The notes beneath the pieces were generated by a model. It saw only the letters and a list, made by a program, of their open reading frames with translations, did not search any database and had not been told where the DNA came from. From Mesoaciditoga lauensis cd-1655R = DSM 25116 (GTDB lineage: Bacteria > Thermotogota > Thermotogae > Mesoaciditogales > Mesoaciditogaceae), in assembly GCF_000745455.1 (NCBI RefSeq), contig NZ_KN050690.1, forward strand, positions 38,831 through 102,830: DNA of 64,000 nt, given 5' to 3'. The position numbers and the translations under genes are program-made. How positions within the stretch are numbered: the stretch's first letter is position 1; every line of letters begins with the position of its first letter. Positions 18,401-26,105 of this stretch are shown here, piece after piece.

Positions 18401-18989
18401 GGATCACGTGCTCGCATCCGGTGAAGATATAAACGTTCTCGTTTTGGATACCGAAGTGTACTCCAACACCGGTGGACAATCATCGAAGGCAACCCCTGAA
18501 GCTGCTATCGCGAAATTCGCAGCATCTGGTAAAAAGACGAAGAAGAAAGATTTAGGCCTTATGGCGATGGCATACGGGTACGTTTACGTTGCACAAGTTG
18601 CAATGGGTGCCGACAACAACCAGCTCGTAAAAGCCATGACGGAAGCTGAGAAATACCATGGACCGTCTCTCATAATAGCTTACGCTCCTTGTATAGCCCA
18701 CGGTATAAAAGCCGGAATGAACAAGACTCAGGAACAGGAAAAGAGAGCCGTGAAAGCCGGTTATTGGCATCTTTACAGATACAATCCTCTCTTGAAAGAA
18801 GAAGGAAAGAATCCGTTCATTCTTGATTCTAAGGAGCCGACAGAATCGTTCAGGGATTTCCTCATGAGTGAAGTAAGGTTTGCCTCGCTTAAGCTGGAAT
18901 TCCCGGATGAAGCAGAAGAACTTTACCAAAAGGCGGAAAAAGACGCCAGGGAACGGTACGAAACTTACAAGAGACTCGCGTCTATGTAA
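15462..18989 (+). CDS. nifJ: Single-chain pyruvate:ferredoxin (flavodoxin) oxidoreductase
   Basis: The 1175-residue homodimeric-type enzyme starts behind a strong AGGAGG. Domains in order: pyrimidine-binding domain (ITPSSPMAELVDYWS), transketolase C-like domain, gamma domain, two 4Fe-4S clusters (CIQCNMCAFACPHAV and CTGCGVCVDVCP, about residues 690-765), then the ThDP domain with CAGCGETPYVK and GGDGWAYDIGYGGLDHVL, ending with the third-cluster region. It oxidises pyruvate to acetyl-CoA and CO2, passing electrons to ferredoxin. It is a monocistronic unit by its spacing and flanking hairpin. Thermotoga uses a four-subunit version, so this form is informative for lineage. Confidence 0.96.
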   Translation: MAKEMKTMDGNTAAAHVAYAFTEVAAIFPITPSSPMAELVDYWSAKGRKNVFGQRVKVVEMQSEGGASGAVHGSLAAGALTTTFTASQGLLLMIPNMYKIAGELLPGVFHVAARSIAGHALSIFGDHSDVMATRQTGFALLASGSVQEVMDLGSIAHLSAIKSRIPFLHFFDGFRTSHEVQKIEVLDYDDLAKLLDYDAVKAFKDRALNPEHPKTMGTAQNPDIYFQAKESANRFYEATPDIVAEYMKEISKLTGREYKPFNYYGDPEAERVIVAMGSVTETAEETVDYLMKKGEKVGLIKVHLYRPFSEKYFFDVLPKTVKVIGVLDRTKEPGSLGEPLYEDVRTMFYGKENAPVIVGGRYGLSSKDTTPSQINAVFENLRNSTPKDHFTIGIIDDVTHTSLEVKEEISTEDPETIRCKFWGFGSDGTVGANKQAIKIIGDNTDFYAQGYFSYDSKKSGGVTVSHLRFGKNPIRSTYLINTADYIACHKQSYVYRYDVLSGLKKGGTFVLNTNWSEKDLDTYLPAKMKKYIAENDINFYIIDATKIAMEIGLGTRINMIMQSAFFKLANVIPIDDAVKYLKDAIQKTYGRKGEDVVKMNYEAVDRGINALVKVNVPSSWKNAEEKKQETADEDKPEFVKNVADVINRLEGDKLPVSTFVGRENGEFPNGLAAYEKRGVAVMVPEWDVSKCIQCNMCAFACPHAVIRPFLLNEEEAAKAPADFVTKKALGKGMENLQYRIQVSPLDCTGCGVCVDVCPAPGKALTMKPLETQEKEIENWNFAIKEVSEKKPMPVETVKGSQFSKPLMEFSGACAGCGETPYVKLATQLFGDRMIIANATGCSSIWGASAPSTPYTVNSQGYGPAWANSLFEDNAEYGLGMAIAVRQIRDRLEELMKELLTLDIPQDMKAPFEAWIKGREDANASKAATLEILKVLDKDVQNSRAKEILRMIKERKDMLIKKSIWAIGGDGWAYDIGYGGLDHVLASGEDINVLVLDTEVYSNTGGQSSKATPEAAIAKFAASGKKTKKKDLGLMAMAYGYVYVAQVAMGADNNQLVKAMTEAEKYHGPSLIIAYAPCIAHGIKAGMNKTQEQEKRAVKAGYWHLYRYNPLLKEEGKNPFILDSKEPTESFRDFLMSEVRFASLKLEFPDEAEELYQKAEKDARERYETYKRLASM

Positions 18990-19031
18990 TAAATTAACTC
19001 TTTTTTAACAAGATAACATGGTAAAATTTTA

Positions 19032-19055
19032 GGGCGAATGTGATCACATTCGCCC
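19032..19055 (+). terminator. Perfect palindrome after nifJ, probable terminator hairpin
   Basis: GGGCGAATGTGA is followed immediately by its exact complement, giving a 12-bp palindrome 42 bases after the nifJ stop. The flank on the minus-strand side is T-rich; the plus-strand side has only a weak T run, so termination strength is uncertain. The central TGTGATCACA also occurs at about 26069. Confidence 0.55.
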
Positions 19056-19094
19056 TAATTCATTTGACAATTTTTTGAGAAATGAGGAAAAAAT

Positions 19095-19394
19095 ATGGGG
19101 GAAAAATCAAGGGAATACCTTGCTGGGTGGTTGTTAAATCATCGTCCTAACTTTGTGATAATTCATACAGAGAATTCCACAAGTTTTTTTCAACATCCAT
19201 CATCTATAACGTTAAAATGTCAGGGGAAAGGTTACATCTTCTCCGTGCTAACTGAGAGAGGCACTTATGAAACTGAGTTAAAAGAGAATTTTAACGCTTT
19301 CTGTCCAGATAAATACACGGAGGATTCCATTTCTATCATGGACATGAAAAGGAGAATTGAAATCATAGAGCGGTACCAGAAAGACGGTACCTAA
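19095..19394 (+). CDS. Small hypothetical protein
   Basis: A 99-residue protein that I do not recognise. It starts at ATG 19095 behind GAGGAAA. The sequence mixes a hydrophobic strand (FVIIHTENS), beta-like segments (SITLKCQGKGYIFSVLTERG) and a basic helical end (MDMKRRIEIIERYQ), with no signal peptide or membrane helix. It stands alone between the nifJ terminator and an R1 element. The even composition and the good ribosome binding site favour a real gene, but it is short. Confidence 0.5.
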   Translation: MGEKSREYLAGWLLNHRPNFVIIHTENSTSFFQHPSSITLKCQGKGYIFSVLTERGTYETELKENFNAFCPDKYTEDSISIMDMKRRIEIIERYQKDGT

Positions 19395-19435
19395 CTTCTA
19401 TCAAAGTGATTTACTTTCGGTAATTATTCATTAAC

Positions 19436-19800
19436 TTATCTTGTGCACGAACATTACGAAAGGTATCACAAGAGACATTAAAAAATTCTCTATAAGAACA
19501 TGTGAGCGACGTTTGACAATATTTTTTGATTTAGCCCCCGCTTTTCAAGCGGCCAAGATATTTTTTCGAAGTCCCATCAGAACGAATTCGCTCTTTTGTC
19601 CATCCTACGACTTAAAAAAAAACGAGGCACGCTCAGACACTCGTCCATGAGTGCTTCGCTTTCTCAACACAGCCGTGTGTTTTCCAACCTCGTTTTTATG
19701 AGTCTTCAGAGGGAAAGCTCATATGTTCTGACAAGTACTTCGAGGGTGAGATTTAATCCTTTTTTTGAAATGCTTTGTAAAATTGACGCACAACGTGAGT
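19436..19800 (-). repeat. R1 element, long form, copy B
   Basis: About 365 bp in the opposite orientation to copy A. Its plus-strand left edge reads TTGTGCACGAACATTACGAA and its right edge ends GACGCACAACGTGAG, so the ends are inverted versions of a TTGTGCGT motif. The arms pair as in copy A. The first core hairpin here is AACACA-GCCG-TGTGTT (about 19666-19681), replacing GGCAC/GTGCC with matched changes on both sides. The second hairpin is CACTC-GTCCAT-GAGTG. No credible gene lies inside. Confidence 0.85.
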
Positions 19801-19912
19801 GATCATTAAAATATTAGATTTCTAGCACTTAAAATGCTGAAAAATGCCATCATTTGAAAATATCCTCCAAATCTCAAAGTGTCTCTTTCTTTTGTGGTAA
19901 AATCATTATAAA

Positions 19913-20221
19913 CTCATGTTGTGCGTCGATGTTAAGCAATTAACAAAAGGCTAATAAAAACAGCAAATAAGGCCTTGTTCAATGCGAAATAAAATTTTCT
20001 GTTTTTCTCTTAAATTCTTGAATCACAAAGAAAAATGCAAAAAATACATTTTGTTGTTCCCAAAATAGACGTGATGACATTCAAGGAGAATGGATTATTT
20101 TGTTCAAATCAAATTTACTTAATGAGACTTAATGAGTTTGTCTTTTTTCAGATTTTATGGGCTTTTAGAATGATTCGCTTTGCATCTCTATTACTTCCTT
20201 AATCTTCACGCACAACGTGAG
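19913..20221. repeat. 309-bp element bounded by inverted TTGTGCGT ends
   Basis: The left end reads CTCATGTTGTGCGTCGATG then TTAAG. The right end on the opposite strand reads CTCACGTTGTGCGTGAAG then ATTAAG. The ends match those of R1 long copies, but the 270 bases between them are unrelated A/T-rich DNA without the R1 core or a convincing gene. This is what a shared pair of terminal signals around different cargo would look like. It lies 41 bases upstream of the degV start. The stretch 19801-19912 shows nothing recognisable. Confidence 0.55.
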
Positions 20222-20262
20222 ATTATAAATATGATAAAATGTCAAAATTTGGAGGAAATCAA

Positions 20263-21126
20263 ATGAAAATAAAAATTCTTGTGGACAGCACTGCTGATAT
20301 AAGAGAAGATTGGCTAACAAAATATGATGCCGATCTTGTTCCGCTAAAAGTTGTATGGGCTGATGGGACTTCTGAAGATGATGAAAGAGATCCCAAAGCT
20401 TTGATTGATTTTTACGAGCGACTGAGAAATGCAAATGAAATACCAAAAACATCCCAGCCAACGGTATTTGAATTTCTTCAAAGATATAGAAGTGCCGAAC
20501 AGGCAGGATATGAGGGTGTGGTAGTGATAACCCTCTCTTCAAAGATGTCGGGAACTGCAAATTCTGCCTCTACGGCCGCGAAAGAAGCTCGCATTCCCGT
20601 CGAAGTGTTTGACACGAAACTCGCTTCAAGTGTTAACGCCCTTATCGTGAGAAGAGCTCGAGAGCTTGCAGATGAAGGGAAAAACCCTAAAGAAATTGTG
20701 GAAACTCTCCAACAAGAAAGAAATTCAAAAAGATTCCAAGCTCTTTTTTACGTTTCTGATTTTAACTATCTGGTACGCGGGGGTCGTGTTTCAAGATTTC
20801 AAGGATTTCTGGGCACCATGTTTAAGATAAAAGTTGGATTATGGATAAATTATAAAGGGGAAATGATCCCATTCGACAAAGTAAGGGGAAAGTCGAAGGC
20901 ATATGAGCTTCTAGTGGAAAAGGTCAACAAAGAAATTCCATTTCATAGTAAGGTAAGAGTGGCAATGATCCATGCAGATGCGGAAGCAGAAGCAAAAGAG
21001 TTGCTGGAAAAGTTGAAAGAGCATTATGAAGTGGTAGATGAATCTTTTCATAGAACTGGCAAGGTTATAACAACCCACGTTGGCCCAGGAATGTGTGGCT
21101 TTGGCATGCAATGGTTAGTTGAATAA
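20263..21126 (+). CDS. DegV family fatty acid-binding protein
   Basis: With the ATG at 20263, directly after GGAGGAAATCAA, the protein has 287 residues; the upstream eight-residue extension is unlikely. It opens with KILVDSTADI and continues with SQPTVFEFLQRYRSAEQAGY and VVVITLSSKMSGTANSA, the first-domain fatty acid-binding motifs of DegV/FakB. The second domain ends HVGPGMCGFGM. FakB proteins present fatty acids to the kinase FakA; no fakA is seen here. It is followed after 17 bases by a hotdog thioesterase, a plausible lipid-metabolism partner. Confidence 0.9.
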   Translation: MKIKILVDSTADIREDWLTKYDADLVPLKVVWADGTSEDDERDPKALIDFYERLRNANEIPKTSQPTVFEFLQRYRSAEQAGYEGVVVITLSSKMSGTANSASTAAKEARIPVEVFDTKLASSVNALIVRRARELADEGKNPKEIVETLQQERNSKRFQALFYVSDFNYLVRGGRVSRFQGFLGTMFKIKVGLWINYKGEMIPFDKVRGKSKAYELLVEKVNKEIPFHSKVRVAMIHADAEAEAKELLEKLKEHYEVVDESFHRTGKVITTHVGPGMCGFGMQWLVE

Positions 21127-21143
21127 AAGGGGAAGGTGAAAAA

Positions 21144-21497
21144 GTGGAAAAGATGATCCTCGAGAAGGTTGTGACACCCAAGGATTGTGCTACAAATTTG
21201 AAAAGCGGGGAAGTGGAAGTACTTTCCACCCCAACAGTTTTAGCGTGGATGGAGGAAGCATCTGCAGAACTCTCAAAAAAAATTTTGAATGAGGATGAAA
21301 CGACGGTAGGCGCTCATGTTGAGTTGGATCATTTGGCGCCTGCTTTTATTGGAGACAAGGTCATCATAGAGTCATCTCTAGTTGAAAAAGGAAAGAAAAA
21401 ACTTTCGTTCAACATTACCGCGAAAAAAGGCGAAACCATTTTGGCAAAAGCGTTTCATGTAAGGGTTATAGTGAATAAAAGGAAGTTTTCAAAATGA
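21144..21497 (+). CDS. Hotdog-fold thioesterase, FlK-like
   Basis: The 117-residue protein starts at GTG behind GGAAGGTG. Segments STPTVLAWMEEASAELS and GAHVELDHLAPAFIGDKV carry the Thr, Glu and His arrangement of fluoroacetyl-CoA thioesterase-like hotdog proteins. The natural acyl-CoA substrate of such family members outside Streptomyces is unknown; fluoroacetate resistance should not be assumed. The stop codon overlaps the adeC start as ATGA, so it is co-translated with the purine genes. Confidence 0.8.
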   Translation: MEKMILEKVVTPKDCATNLKSGEVEVLSTPTVLAWMEEASAELSKKILNEDETTVGAHVELDHLAPAFIGDKVIIESSLVEKGKKKLSFNITAKKGETILAKAFHVRVIVNKRKFSK

Positions 21498-23224
21498 AAA
21501 TAGAAAACATAATACCGGTTGCGCTGGGGAAAGTCCCGGCGGATGTGCTTTTGAAAAATTGTAAGATAGTTAACGTTTTCAGTGGAGAAATAGAAGAAGG
21601 AAACATAGCACTTTATCGCAAGAGAATTGCTGGGATAGGAGATTACCATGACGCAAAAGAAATCATAGATGTAAAAGGCGCTTACGTTGTACCTGGATTG
21701 ATAGATGCCCATCTTCATATAGAAAGTTCCATGGTGGAACCCGTAGAATTTGCCCGGGCAGTTCTTTCAAGAGGGACGACAACGGTGATAGCCGACCCTC
21801 ATGAGATCGCGAACGTCATGGGAGTGTCCGGTATAGAATACATGCTTCAATATACGGAAGGCGTTCCATTGAACATCTACATGATGATACCTTCCTGCGT
21901 GCCGGCAACGGACATGGAAATAAGTGGGGCTAACATTTCATCCGTTGATACGATAACGCTTGTGACTAAGTATCCTAGAGTGCTTGGGCTGGGAGAAGTC
22001 ATGAACTATCCTGGAATTCTAAATGTTGATCATGATCTGATAACGAGAATAGAGATAATGCGCCACCTTTACAAGAAAGTAGATGGCCACGCGCCGGGTT
22101 TGTCAAAAAAGGAATTAAACGCTTACATCTCGGCCTTTATAAGATCAGATCACGAATGCACAACGGAAGAAGAAGCACTGGAAAAGATTTCGCGTGGCAT
22201 GCAAGTCTTCATCAGGGAAGGAAGTGTCGCGCGAAACTTGGATGACTTGATAGGAGCGGTTAACGAACAAAACGAGAGGTTCTTCTCTTTTTGTACCGAT
22301 GATCGCCATCCGGACGACATAGTTAAAGATGGTCACATAGACAACATGGTACGCCGCGCGATTTCAAAGGGTGTTAAACCAATCACGGCGATAAGGATGG
22401 CAAGTATAAACACCGCCCTTCACTACGGCTTGCGAAGTATGGGTGCCATAGCTCCTTCGTACAAGGCAGACATGATAGTAACTGATTCGTTGGAGAATTT
22501 CTATCCCCATATCGTCATAAAGGATTCGCAGGTAATAGCAAAAGATGGAAAGATAATCTCGCAATTCAAAGGAAATGAAGGCCATAAATTTATAGCGAAG
22601 ATGGATGGAAACTTCAAAACGCCCCATATTTCCGTAGATGATCTGAAAATAGAATCAGACGCCAAAAAGACTCGTGCTATCCAGATTTTCAACAACAGTT
22701 TGGTGACAGAAGAAAAGATCTTCGATTTCCCTCCAAACGAAATACCGAATATAAAAATGGATGTGCTAAAAATAGCCGTGGTAAGTAGATATACTCCACA
22801 AAAGTCTATAGCCGTCGGGGCGGTTCATGGATTGGGTTTAAAAAGTGGAGCCATTGCCACATCTGTTGGACATGATTCCCATAACATGTCTGTTGTGGGA
22901 ACAAATGATGTGGATATGATGATAGCGATAAACAAGATAATAGACATGCACGGTGGAATAGTCGTTGTGGAAAATGGCAAAATTCTGGCTGAACTTCCAC
23001 TTCCAATAGCGGGATTGATGTCGGATCTTCCAATGGAGGAAGTTGCAAATAGAATAGAAAAACTGAAAGAAGCTTCCAAATCGTTAGGCTCTCTTCTAGA
23101 GGATCCTTTTATGGTTCTCTCATTTATTCAGCTCGCCGTGATACCAAAATTGAGAATAACAAATCTTGGTTTGGTCGATGCGGAAAAACATGAATTCGTC
23201 AGCTTAGGATACGAGGGGGAATGA
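21494..23224 (+). CDS. adeC: Adenine deaminase
   Basis: The 576-residue amidohydrolase begins with a beta domain and the metal site GLIDAHLHIESSM. ADPHEIANVMG, GHAPGLSKKELNAY and CTDDRHPDDIV follow, all characteristic of AdeC. The C-terminal domain contains SVGHDSHNMSVVGTND. It converts adenine to hypoxanthine plus ammonia with a binuclear metal centre. It overlaps the thioesterase by 4 bases and is followed after 3 bases by a molybdenum hydroxylase subunit that could act on hypoxanthine. Confidence 0.95.
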   Translation: MKIENIIPVALGKVPADVLLKNCKIVNVFSGEIEEGNIALYRKRIAGIGDYHDAKEIIDVKGAYVVPGLIDAHLHIESSMVEPVEFARAVLSRGTTTVIADPHEIANVMGVSGIEYMLQYTEGVPLNIYMMIPSCVPATDMEISGANISSVDTITLVTKYPRVLGLGEVMNYPGILNVDHDLITRIEIMRHLYKKVDGHAPGLSKKELNAYISAFIRSDHECTTEEEALEKISRGMQVFIREGSVARNLDDLIGAVNEQNERFFSFCTDDRHPDDIVKDGHIDNMVRRAISKGVKPITAIRMASINTALHYGLRSMGAIAPSYKADMIVTDSLENFYPHIVIKDSQVIAKDGKIISQFKGNEGHKFIAKMDGNFKTPHISVDDLKIESDAKKTRAIQIFNNSLVTEEKIFDFPPNEIPNIKMDVLKIAVVSRYTPQKSIAVGAVHGLGLKSGAIATSVGHDSHNMSVVGTNDVDMMIAINKIIDMHGGIVVVENGKILAELPLPIAGLMSDLPMEEVANRIEKLKEASKSLGSLLEDPFMVLSFIQLAVIPKLRITNLGLVDAEKHEFVSLGYEGE

Positions 23225-23227
23225 TAA

Positions 23228-25546
23228 ATGTCTAAATTGACCACAGAAGAAAACACTTTCTCCATCATTGGAAAGAAAATACCAAGGGTGGATGCCATTC
23301 AAAAGGTAAAAGGAGAGGCGAAATTTGTAGCGGACTTTGACGTTAAAGATATGCTGTACGGCGTACTTGTCCTTTCAAAGCATGCTCGAGCACGGGTAAA
23401 GAAAATAGATACCTCCAAAGCGAAAAGTTTGGAAGGTGTAAAGGCAGTTTTAACGTACAAGGATGTCCCAGGAGAAAACCAATTGGGGGAAGTCGTAAAC
23501 GACATGCCATGTCTTGTGCCCGAAGGTGAAGAAGTTAAATATCACGGAGATGTGGTGGCTTTAGTTGCAGCAGAAAGCCTTCAAATCGCAAAAAAAGCGG
23601 CCGAACTTGTTGAGGTAGAATACGAGGAATTGCAGCCCGTTTTAACTATAGAAGAGGCTTTGAAAAACGAGATAAAGGTTCATCCTAAGGGAAATATTCT
23701 TACTTCGAAGAAAATACGAAAAGGAAACGTTGAAAACGGATTCTTCGAATCAGATCTTGTGATAGAAGATGATTTTTACGCCCACTACCAAGAGCAAGCT
23801 TATTTGGAGCCGCAAGGCGTACTCACACTTTACGACAACAATTACGGCTTAACCGTCTACGGTTCAATGCAATGTCCGTACTACGTGCAAGAAATGGTAC
23901 CGAGGGTTTTGGGCATTTCAATGAACGAAGTAAGGGTCATTCAAGCCGAAACCGGTGGGGCGTTTGGAGGAAAAGAGGATGTTCCATCCTACGTTGCCGC
24001 TCAATGTTCGCTTCTAACTTATCATACGAAAAGGCCTGTTTTGCTTACCTATTCAAGGGAAGTAGACATCCAAACGACTAGCAAACGCCATCCCATAAAG
24101 TCCCACTACAAAATCGGGGTGACAAAGGATGGAAAGATAAAAGCGATTGAAGTAACAGCTCATATGGACATGGGCGCTTACGCGACCCTTTCTCCGATAG
24201 TCATGTACAGAAGCCTTGTTCACGCCGCTGGGGCGTACGAAATTCCAAATGTCAAAGTGGATATTGACGGTGTTTACACGAACAAAGTGCCTTGTGGTGC
24301 CTTTCGTGGATTTGGAAGTCCCCAGGTGCTCTTCGCTGTAGAATCCATTGTGGACGAAGCCGCCAAAAGGTTGAACATAGATCCGATAGAATTTCGTTTG
24401 AAAAACGCCCTTCGTGTGGGAAGCAGAACCTCTACAGATCAACTTCTGGAAGAATCAGTGGGAGCCGTTGAAACCTTGGAACATGCTGCAAAGATTTCGA
24501 ATTATCCCGAATTGAAGAAAAGGGTGGAAGAATTCAATTCTCACAACACGTTTAAGAAAAGGGGAATTGGTGTTTCCCATATAATTTACGGCATGGCTTT
24601 GGGAGCGGCCGGTCAACATTTGGATGCAGCAGGCTCTTTGATACAAGTTCATAAGGATGGCAGCGTAAACATTCACATAGGAAACACGGAAATGGGTCAA
24701 GGCGCTAAGACGGTTATAGCGATGATAGCCTCAGAGGCCTTGGGACAAAAGATAGAGAAAATAAGGGTGGATAACCCCGATACCTCCTACGTTCAAGACA
24801 GCGGACCAACGGTCGCATCCCGCGCAACGGTTTTCAGCGGTAATGCTGTAAAGGAAGCTGCGGAAAAGATCAAGGCAAGGATGATAGAACGTTTTGCAAA
24901 GATGAATGACATTCAAGTATCAGACGTCGTTGTTGAAGATGGGATCTTCAAGAGTGCTTACGATCTCAACGGACAAAAAATGTCTTTCGATGAGTTAGCC
25001 AAGGAGTGTTATAATTCCAACATAAAAATGGTCGAAAAAGGTTGGTTCGTCTCTCCTAAATTACATTGGGATCCTGAAACGGGAATAGGTGAAGCCTACA
25101 TAACGTACGCCTACGCCACACAAATAGTGGTGGTGGAAGTGGATTTGTTAACCGGCAAAAGCCAGGTGGTGCAAGCGTACACTTCGCACGATGTTGGTAA
25201 GAAGCTCAATCCCAACGGCCTAATAGGCCAAGTGCAAGGCGGTTTTGTCCAGGGAATGGGATATGGGCTCTTTGAAGACATAAAAACGGTTGATGGGAAA
25301 ATCGTAACGGACAATTTCAACACTTACATAATACCAACCGTTATGGATATTCCTCAAAAGTTGGAGATAGATTTCGTTGAAGATGAATATTCACACGGCC
25401 CCTTTGGTGCTAAAGGAATAGGTGAACCGTCGTTGATGCCTACACCAGCGGCTGTGGCGAATGCGATTTCTGCTGCAATAGGAAAAAGGGTAAAGCGTAT
25501 ACCGGCAACCGCGGAATACGTTCTAAATCTTATAGATGAAAAATAA
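23228..25546 (+). CDS. Xanthine dehydrogenase family molybdopterin-binding subunit
   Basis: The 772-residue protein has the N-terminal aldehyde oxidase/xanthine dehydrogenase a/b hammerhead domain (IPRVDAIQKVKGEAKFVADF). The Mo-binding domain follows with ETGGAFGGKEDV, CGAFRGFGSPQ, NTEMGQGAKT and the catalytic Glu in GAKGIGEPSLMP. The length is that of the large subunit of three-subunit enzymes. The FAD and 2Fe-2S subunits needed for electron transfer are not next to it. Directly following adeC, it probably oxidises hypoxanthine/xanthine, but the substrate is inferred from context. Confidence 0.9.
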   Translation: MSKLTTEENTFSIIGKKIPRVDAIQKVKGEAKFVADFDVKDMLYGVLVLSKHARARVKKIDTSKAKSLEGVKAVLTYKDVPGENQLGEVVNDMPCLVPEGEEVKYHGDVVALVAAESLQIAKKAAELVEVEYEELQPVLTIEEALKNEIKVHPKGNILTSKKIRKGNVENGFFESDLVIEDDFYAHYQEQAYLEPQGVLTLYDNNYGLTVYGSMQCPYYVQEMVPRVLGISMNEVRVIQAETGGAFGGKEDVPSYVAAQCSLLTYHTKRPVLLTYSREVDIQTTSKRHPIKSHYKIGVTKDGKIKAIEVTAHMDMGAYATLSPIVMYRSLVHAAGAYEIPNVKVDIDGVYTNKVPCGAFRGFGSPQVLFAVESIVDEAAKRLNIDPIEFRLKNALRVGSRTSTDQLLEESVGAVETLEHAAKISNYPELKKRVEEFNSHNTFKKRGIGVSHIIYGMALGAAGQHLDAAGSLIQVHKDGSVNIHIGNTEMGQGAKTVIAMIASEALGQKIEKIRVDNPDTSYVQDSGPTVASRATVFSGNAVKEAAEKIKARMIERFAKMNDIQVSDVVVEDGIFKSAYDLNGQKMSFDELAKECYNSNIKMVEKGWFVSPKLHWDPETGIGEAYITYAYATQIVVVEVDLLTGKSQVVQAYTSHDVGKKLNPNGLIGQVQGGFVQGMGYGLFEDIKTVDGKIVTDNFNTYIIPTVMDIPQKLEIDFVEDEYSHGPFGAKGIGEPSLMPTPAAVANAISAAIGKRVKRIPATAEYVLNLIDEK

Positions 25547-25609
25547 TTTCATTCTCTTAATGTGCGTGAAAGGATTTTAAGAGGAAAGACGATCATTGAA
25601 AAAAGAATT

Positions 25610-25784
25610 TTGAAGTTTTGTCAAAACTGATTCAGACGTATATCCATACAAGATGCTCATAACAGAGCCCGCTGCATACAAACATCCTGTTAGATTCGCT
25701 TTCTCGGCACATCCTGTGCCTCCAACTCTGTTATTTCGCATCTTGTATGGCGTCTTCATATGTTTTGACAGAAACTTCAAAAAA
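25610..25784 (-). repeat. R2 hairpin element, copy 1
   Basis: About 175 bp that folds back on itself in successive perfect stretches: GAAGTTT/AAACTTC, GTCAAAAC/GTTTTGAC, CCATACAAGATG/CATCTTGTATGG and TAACAGAG/CTCTGTTA. The loop carries GGCACAGGATGTGCCGAGAA on the minus strand followed by AGCGAATCTAAC, sharing the GGCAC..GTGCCGAGAAAGCGAA string with R1. Nothing in it codes for protein. It is joined to the R1 copy that follows by a conserved A/G-rich linker. The bases 25547-25609 before it contain a lone TGTGCGTGAA but nothing else. Confidence 0.8.
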
Positions 25785-25818
25785 GGGGAAAAAAAGGCAG
25801 AGAAAAGCATAATTAATC

Positions 25819-25993
25819 CGAAACACTCGCCATCACGGATTCACTCTTTTATCCATCTTACGACTCAGAAAACGAGGCACGCTCAGACACTCATCCATGA
25901 GTGCTTCGCTTTCTCAACACGTCCGTGTGTTTCCCAACCTCGTTTTATGAGTCTCCAGATGGAGAGCTCATAAGTGCCGGAAAGTGGTTCGAA
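25819..25993 (-). repeat. R1 element, short form, copy C
   Basis: About 175 bp. The arms include TTTATCCATCT paired with AGATGGA, GACTC with GAGTC and AAAACGAGG with CCTCGTTTT. The core has hairpins AACACG-TCCG-TGTGTT (about 25915-25930) and ACTCAT-CC-ATGAGT (about 25889-25902), the latter a fully matched version of the imperfect stem in other copies. This short form lacks the outer TTGTGCGT ends of copies A, B and F. With the R2 copy before it, it fills most of the gap between the Mo-hydroxylase and the PLP enzyme. Confidence 0.8.
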
Positions 25994-26105
25994 GAGATAT
26001 AAAGTTCATTGAGCAGTTTTTTGTTCTCTGATTAATTAAGTTGAGACACATTAAGAGTTTTTATTTTATGTGATCACAACCATATTTTACACGGGAGGTA
26101 ATAAA

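Noticed and set aside
20165-20560. 131-residue minus-strand frame over the degV start
   Set aside because: It runs antisense to the well-supported degV gene and is low-complexity.
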